Positions 60,686-64,000 of a stretch of 64,000 nucleotides of DNA are shown piece after piece (position 1 is the first letter of the stretch; the number at the start of each line of letters is the position of its first letter). Source of the stretch: Breviolum minutum Mf 1.05b.01 (lineage: Eukaryota; Sar; Dinophyceae; Suessiales; Symbiodiniaceae); assembly GCA_000507305.1 (NCBI GenBank), contig DF239928.1:60038-124037 (forward strand), read 5' to 3'. Below the pieces are notes generated by a model. It was given only the letters and a program-made list of their open reading frames with translations. It was not told the origin of the DNA and ran no database searches. The position numbers and the translations under genes are program-made.

Positions 60686-61067
60686 GGTTGCCAAATTGAC
60701 AACTACAACAGCAACCTGTTGAGCCAGACTTCATGGTGATGACAGTGGTGGATGTCAGGAAAAAAACACAGTTGCTAGCAGTAGCTATGATATGTGATGC
60801 AATCTCTGTGAATGTTGACTCTTTCACAGCAGTCTCTGCAGTCGCAATGACTCCTTTATGACAGGATCAGCAGGATCAGCTGAGGAGCTCTGAGTTGGCT
60901 TCCGAGGCATAGCGTTGGTGGCATCGCTGGATGCTTACAATTGCAATTGCAACACAGAAAAAGTTTGTTTTGTCATTCTATAAGACTTCTTTCAGCAATT
61001 GGAGCTGCAACAGTGAACCAATTCGAGATGCTTTCCTATGTACATTCACATGGGGCATTCTTTGCCC

Positions 61068-63891
61068 TCACACTGGCACGCTTGTGGTCTTTTCCCATGC
61101 CTCTTGGCTGATGCGCTTCATCATTGCCTCCAGGCATCTTTGCATCAGAAAACCAATTCGATTCATATCAAGTCACTAAAAGTGACCCATCATTTTTCCG
61201 CCTTGAGCTGTTTCATGGGACCACACTCGTAGAACTCGGTAATGCCATTTTTCATCATTTCCTGCCCGTGCGTAACAGGCCGGGCCCGTGCCGGAAATGG
61301 AAACAGCCACAACTACACCAAAAATACCTGCCTGAATGCTCCCCTGCCAAAGGACTGGAGAGGACACCTGAAAGCCAGTCTTCTCTGGTTCGATGCTCAA
61401 TCAATCCTAGTAGACTAAAACTGAGTTGATATTTTCAATCCAGTAATACTGTTGATCCACTGATATTTAGGAAGCTTTCAGATTTTGTTGAGCTCTGAAT
61501 TGGTGATCCCCGAAAGGTGTGGATCCGACTCCAGCCGTTGCCGCCGTTGCCTGTTCAGCCAAATCATAGTTGATCTCCCGGGGATCAGTGCCAGCTTTCT
61601 GTGGTGCCCCTCGCACGTTCATGTATACCTCAGGATGCTACATTTTAACTTTTGAAATACAAACATCTGTCATTGCACAAAGGTAGTAGGAAAGTTTCCG
61701 CTCCTTCCCATGAATATTACCTCTTTAACCTTTTGAAAATCCCAAATTTTGAACATGTTGCAATCTTCCTTGGAGTATATGATCTCAGGCCCTGACATCC
61801 ACTCGAGGAAAATTCATCTCAGTAACCCGTACACGAAGAGCTTTTAGGAGCTTGGCACCTGCTGGTTCCATCAACGATGTATGGAAGGCCTTGGTTCCAC
61901 AACTTCCATGGTGCCTGGTCCCTCGATGATTTTGGTGATTTTTCGTGCCCAAGCGACTCCAGAGGTTTTGAGGTAACGAGCTTGTAACGCTCCTTCCTTC
62001 TCACACAAGCCTAGAAGCAAACGTGAGAAGAAAGGAAGACGGAACAATTTGGGATACTGAAGTTTTTACACCTGGAAATCTTAACAAATGTTAGCAAAAA
62101 AGATTGTTTCAAGAAGGGTTCAGTTCTGAGGCAAATATAAATGTAAATGCATTTATGTGCACTATATGTAGAGAGAGGGACTAATGTATTTATTTTTTGG
62201 GTATTTATTTGCACAGGTATTCATGCAAAAACACATATCGTATTTAGGGCAACCCTAGCCTGAGAGTGTATAAAAAGGTGTCCCCAGGAATTAAAATATC
62301 AAAAAGAAACTCTGGGAGAATATTACGGAGGGTTAGGGTCAGCAGTTTTCTGCTTTTTGTTGGTTTTGGGCACTCAGAACTCAAAAAAAGGCAAGATCAC
62401 AAACCCTGACCCCCAAGACCTTTCGATGTTAATATCAATGGTTCCCACATTCACCATTTGCTATACCTTTAATAAATTACTCAAGCAATACACTTCAAAA
62501 AAGCACTATCACTGCTGGAGCTCACGAAATGGCCTTTAAGCAACTCGACTGCTGACTTGTCTCCGGAGCATGTGTAGCCCTTGGGGAACAAGTGATTTGC
62601 CACCTGCCAAAGAAGCTTGGCTCGTGTGTGACGCCAAACGAATCTGCCACTAGCCACTGACCTTGCACACAGCCTCGCGCTCTCCGAAGTTGCCAGCTTG
62701 CCTCTTGAGCAAACCAAGAAGAACACTCAATGATATCAGTGATGAGAATAGGAAGGATGTACAAATGTACAAGGATAATGATGAAGATGATGAAAACACA
62801 GGTCGATGGCATACATCACCAAGTTTGCTTTGCCTGGCCGCCTTCTCACACAGGCTCTCAAGCACCTTCTTTCGAATGAACGAAACATGGGAGGCAGTTA
62901 AATGCAGAACCTCCCAGTTCCAAAACAGTGCCATGCATACATTTATTATCAAACAGTACAACCAGGTACTAAAAAAGTAACCCACAGCCCCACAGCAGTT
63001 GCTGAATCCTGAAGGGAATGCCAAGCAGCTGGAAGGTCAAGTCCGGCCACTGAAATCATGGCCTGAAAGCATGGGAAATGGTTGTTCTTTTTAAACGCGC
63101 AGTTTAGAGGTAACATGTTGTAACATACTGCAATATGCTGTAATATAATGCAATCCTGAACCATGCTGTAAAACTCTTCTCACCATCTTGCTGTTGGTGT
63201 TGTTTTCCAAAAGCACGAGAAAACGATCTGCCTGTGGCGAGCGTGACGACTCCTGACGGACCAAAATTCTCCAGATTTCGAAGGATATCTCGTTGATATT
63301 GTATGGTGATGGCAGGGAGCTCACTGAATGGCTCATGTTTGTTGGATATCCTGATATCCTGGATACCTTATTATGTCGACTGTTTTGAAGCAATGAAACT
63401 AGATGGCGCGGCAGTACATGATCACCCTTTACAAGAGTTATCTTGCAAAAATGGACAGGTCACCGACAGGACCATTCAAATGGACACCTTCCAAACAGCA
63501 GTCTCTTCAAATACGATCACAGCATTTCCAAGGGCCCCTAGTTCCTTCCCTCCTCTTGCATCGCATCAGCCCTTACACGCACCACTTTCAAACAATCTTC
63601 AAAGCTCAGCATGCCCGAAAAGCATATGGCATTGTACCTGCCGAAAGGTTTTGTTAAGATGATGCGACCGATGTGGCAGAAAAATCGCGCACTCACCCAA
63701 GGAAAGCCCTGCAGTTGCCGAGCATCTTTCAACAATCTCTGGCTTCTCCAAGCGTAGCTTCTCCAACTGAGCCACACTTGGGGTCGGGGTCAGTGCTCGA
63801 AAACCCCAAAAAATGGCTTCACTTGAGCTGCTCAGCTGCTCACTGCACAACAATTCGCAAGGAACATGGCTGGCTGACAGAATTTTGTCTC
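61068..63891 (-). CDS. Malonyl-CoA:ACP transacylase (FabD/MCAT), multi-exon, 5' end outside the window
   Basis: It loads malonyl groups onto acyl carrier protein for type II fatty acid (or polyketide) synthesis, in dinoflagellates probably in the plastid. Exons I could define: 63844-63891 (ETKFCQPAMFLANCCA), 63693-63766 (ending SATAGLSLG plus GA), 63553-63637 (YNAICFSGMLSFEDCLKVVR), 63030-63062 (AMISVAGLDLP), 62818-62865 (VLESLCEKAARQSK), 62662-62703 (QAGNFGEREAVCK), 62534-62603 (VANHLFPKGYTCSGDKSAVE), 61958-62010 (LCEKEGALQARYLKTSG), 61803-61889 (AFHTSLMEPAGAKLLKALR), 61551-61628 (VYMNVRGAPQKAGTDPREI), 61332-61367 (VSSPVLWQGSIQ), 61202-61261 (EMMKNGITEFYECGPMKQLK), 61068-61127 (AMMKRISQEAWEKTTSVPV, stop). 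Catalytic Ser (GLSLGE), Arg (VRVRADAMQ) and His (AFHT) are all present. At least four donors are GC. Possibly one short exon near 63100-63500 is missing from this list. Confidence 0.95.
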
Positions 63892-64000
63892 CTGCACATC
63901 CGAAAAACCTTCATGACTTTGGAACTTTTGGAACTGACAACTCTTCCAGTCCTCTAACTTCTCCTCTGGGCCATTCAAGCACAGATCCAAGAGATCATAC

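Overview
The window looks like nuclear DNA of a dinoflagellate, most like the Symbiodiniaceae and their relatives. The evidence is: intron-rich genes whose splice donors are often GC or GA rather than GT; recognisable genes that all lie on the minus strand from about 2 kb to the right edge; intronless genes sitting beside intron-rich ones; an RCC1-repeat gene carrying an N-terminal motif I know from dinoflagellates; and a tyrosine-recombinase retroelement with a methyltransferase-like domain. Species cannot be fixed from the sequence.

Layout. Positions 1-1915 are extremely AT-rich and hold, on the plus strand, the 3' part of a cytosolic-type 28S rRNA gene in which many G and C positions have become A and T; a sharp change in composition follows. 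On the minus strand come: an RCC1-repeat gene (2.1-6.9 kb), a J-domain gene (8.2-10.7 kb), ankyrin-like exons (11.7-12.6 kb), three tandem copies of a 4.1 kb unit carrying a helical-repeat gene, probably of the RAP/FASTK/heptatricopeptide kind (12.85-25.1 kb, first exons to about 25.55 kb), and a three-exon amidase (26.6-28.9 kb). From 29 to 39 kb there are exon-like pieces that I cannot assign to families. A KLHDC4-like kelch gene spans 39.5-44.0 kb, with an intronless HGSNAT-like acetyltransferase gene inside one of its introns on the same strand. A J-like exon pair lies at 45 kb.

A complete-looking 7,585 bp retroelement occupies 45291-52875. It has split direct repeats (A1 at the 5' end, B1-A2-B2 at the 3' end), a gag-like ORF, reverse transcriptase, RNase H and a tyrosine recombinase, with a C5-methyltransferase-like domain placed between the first and second catalytic residues of RNase H. 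Right of it are exons of an unassigned gene (54.6-56.9 kb), an intronless DHHC palmitoyltransferase, an intronless tail-anchored TPR protein, and a malonyl-CoA:ACP transacylase gene whose exons could be joined almost throughout in a phase-consistent way and which runs off the right edge.

The genes do not form one pathway. The shared feature is the one-directional arrangement, with genes head to tail on the minus strand. The strongest identifications are MCAT, DHHC, the amidase, the HGSNAT-like protein, the kelch protein, the TPR protein and the retroelement. Much of 29-39 kb stays unexplained.
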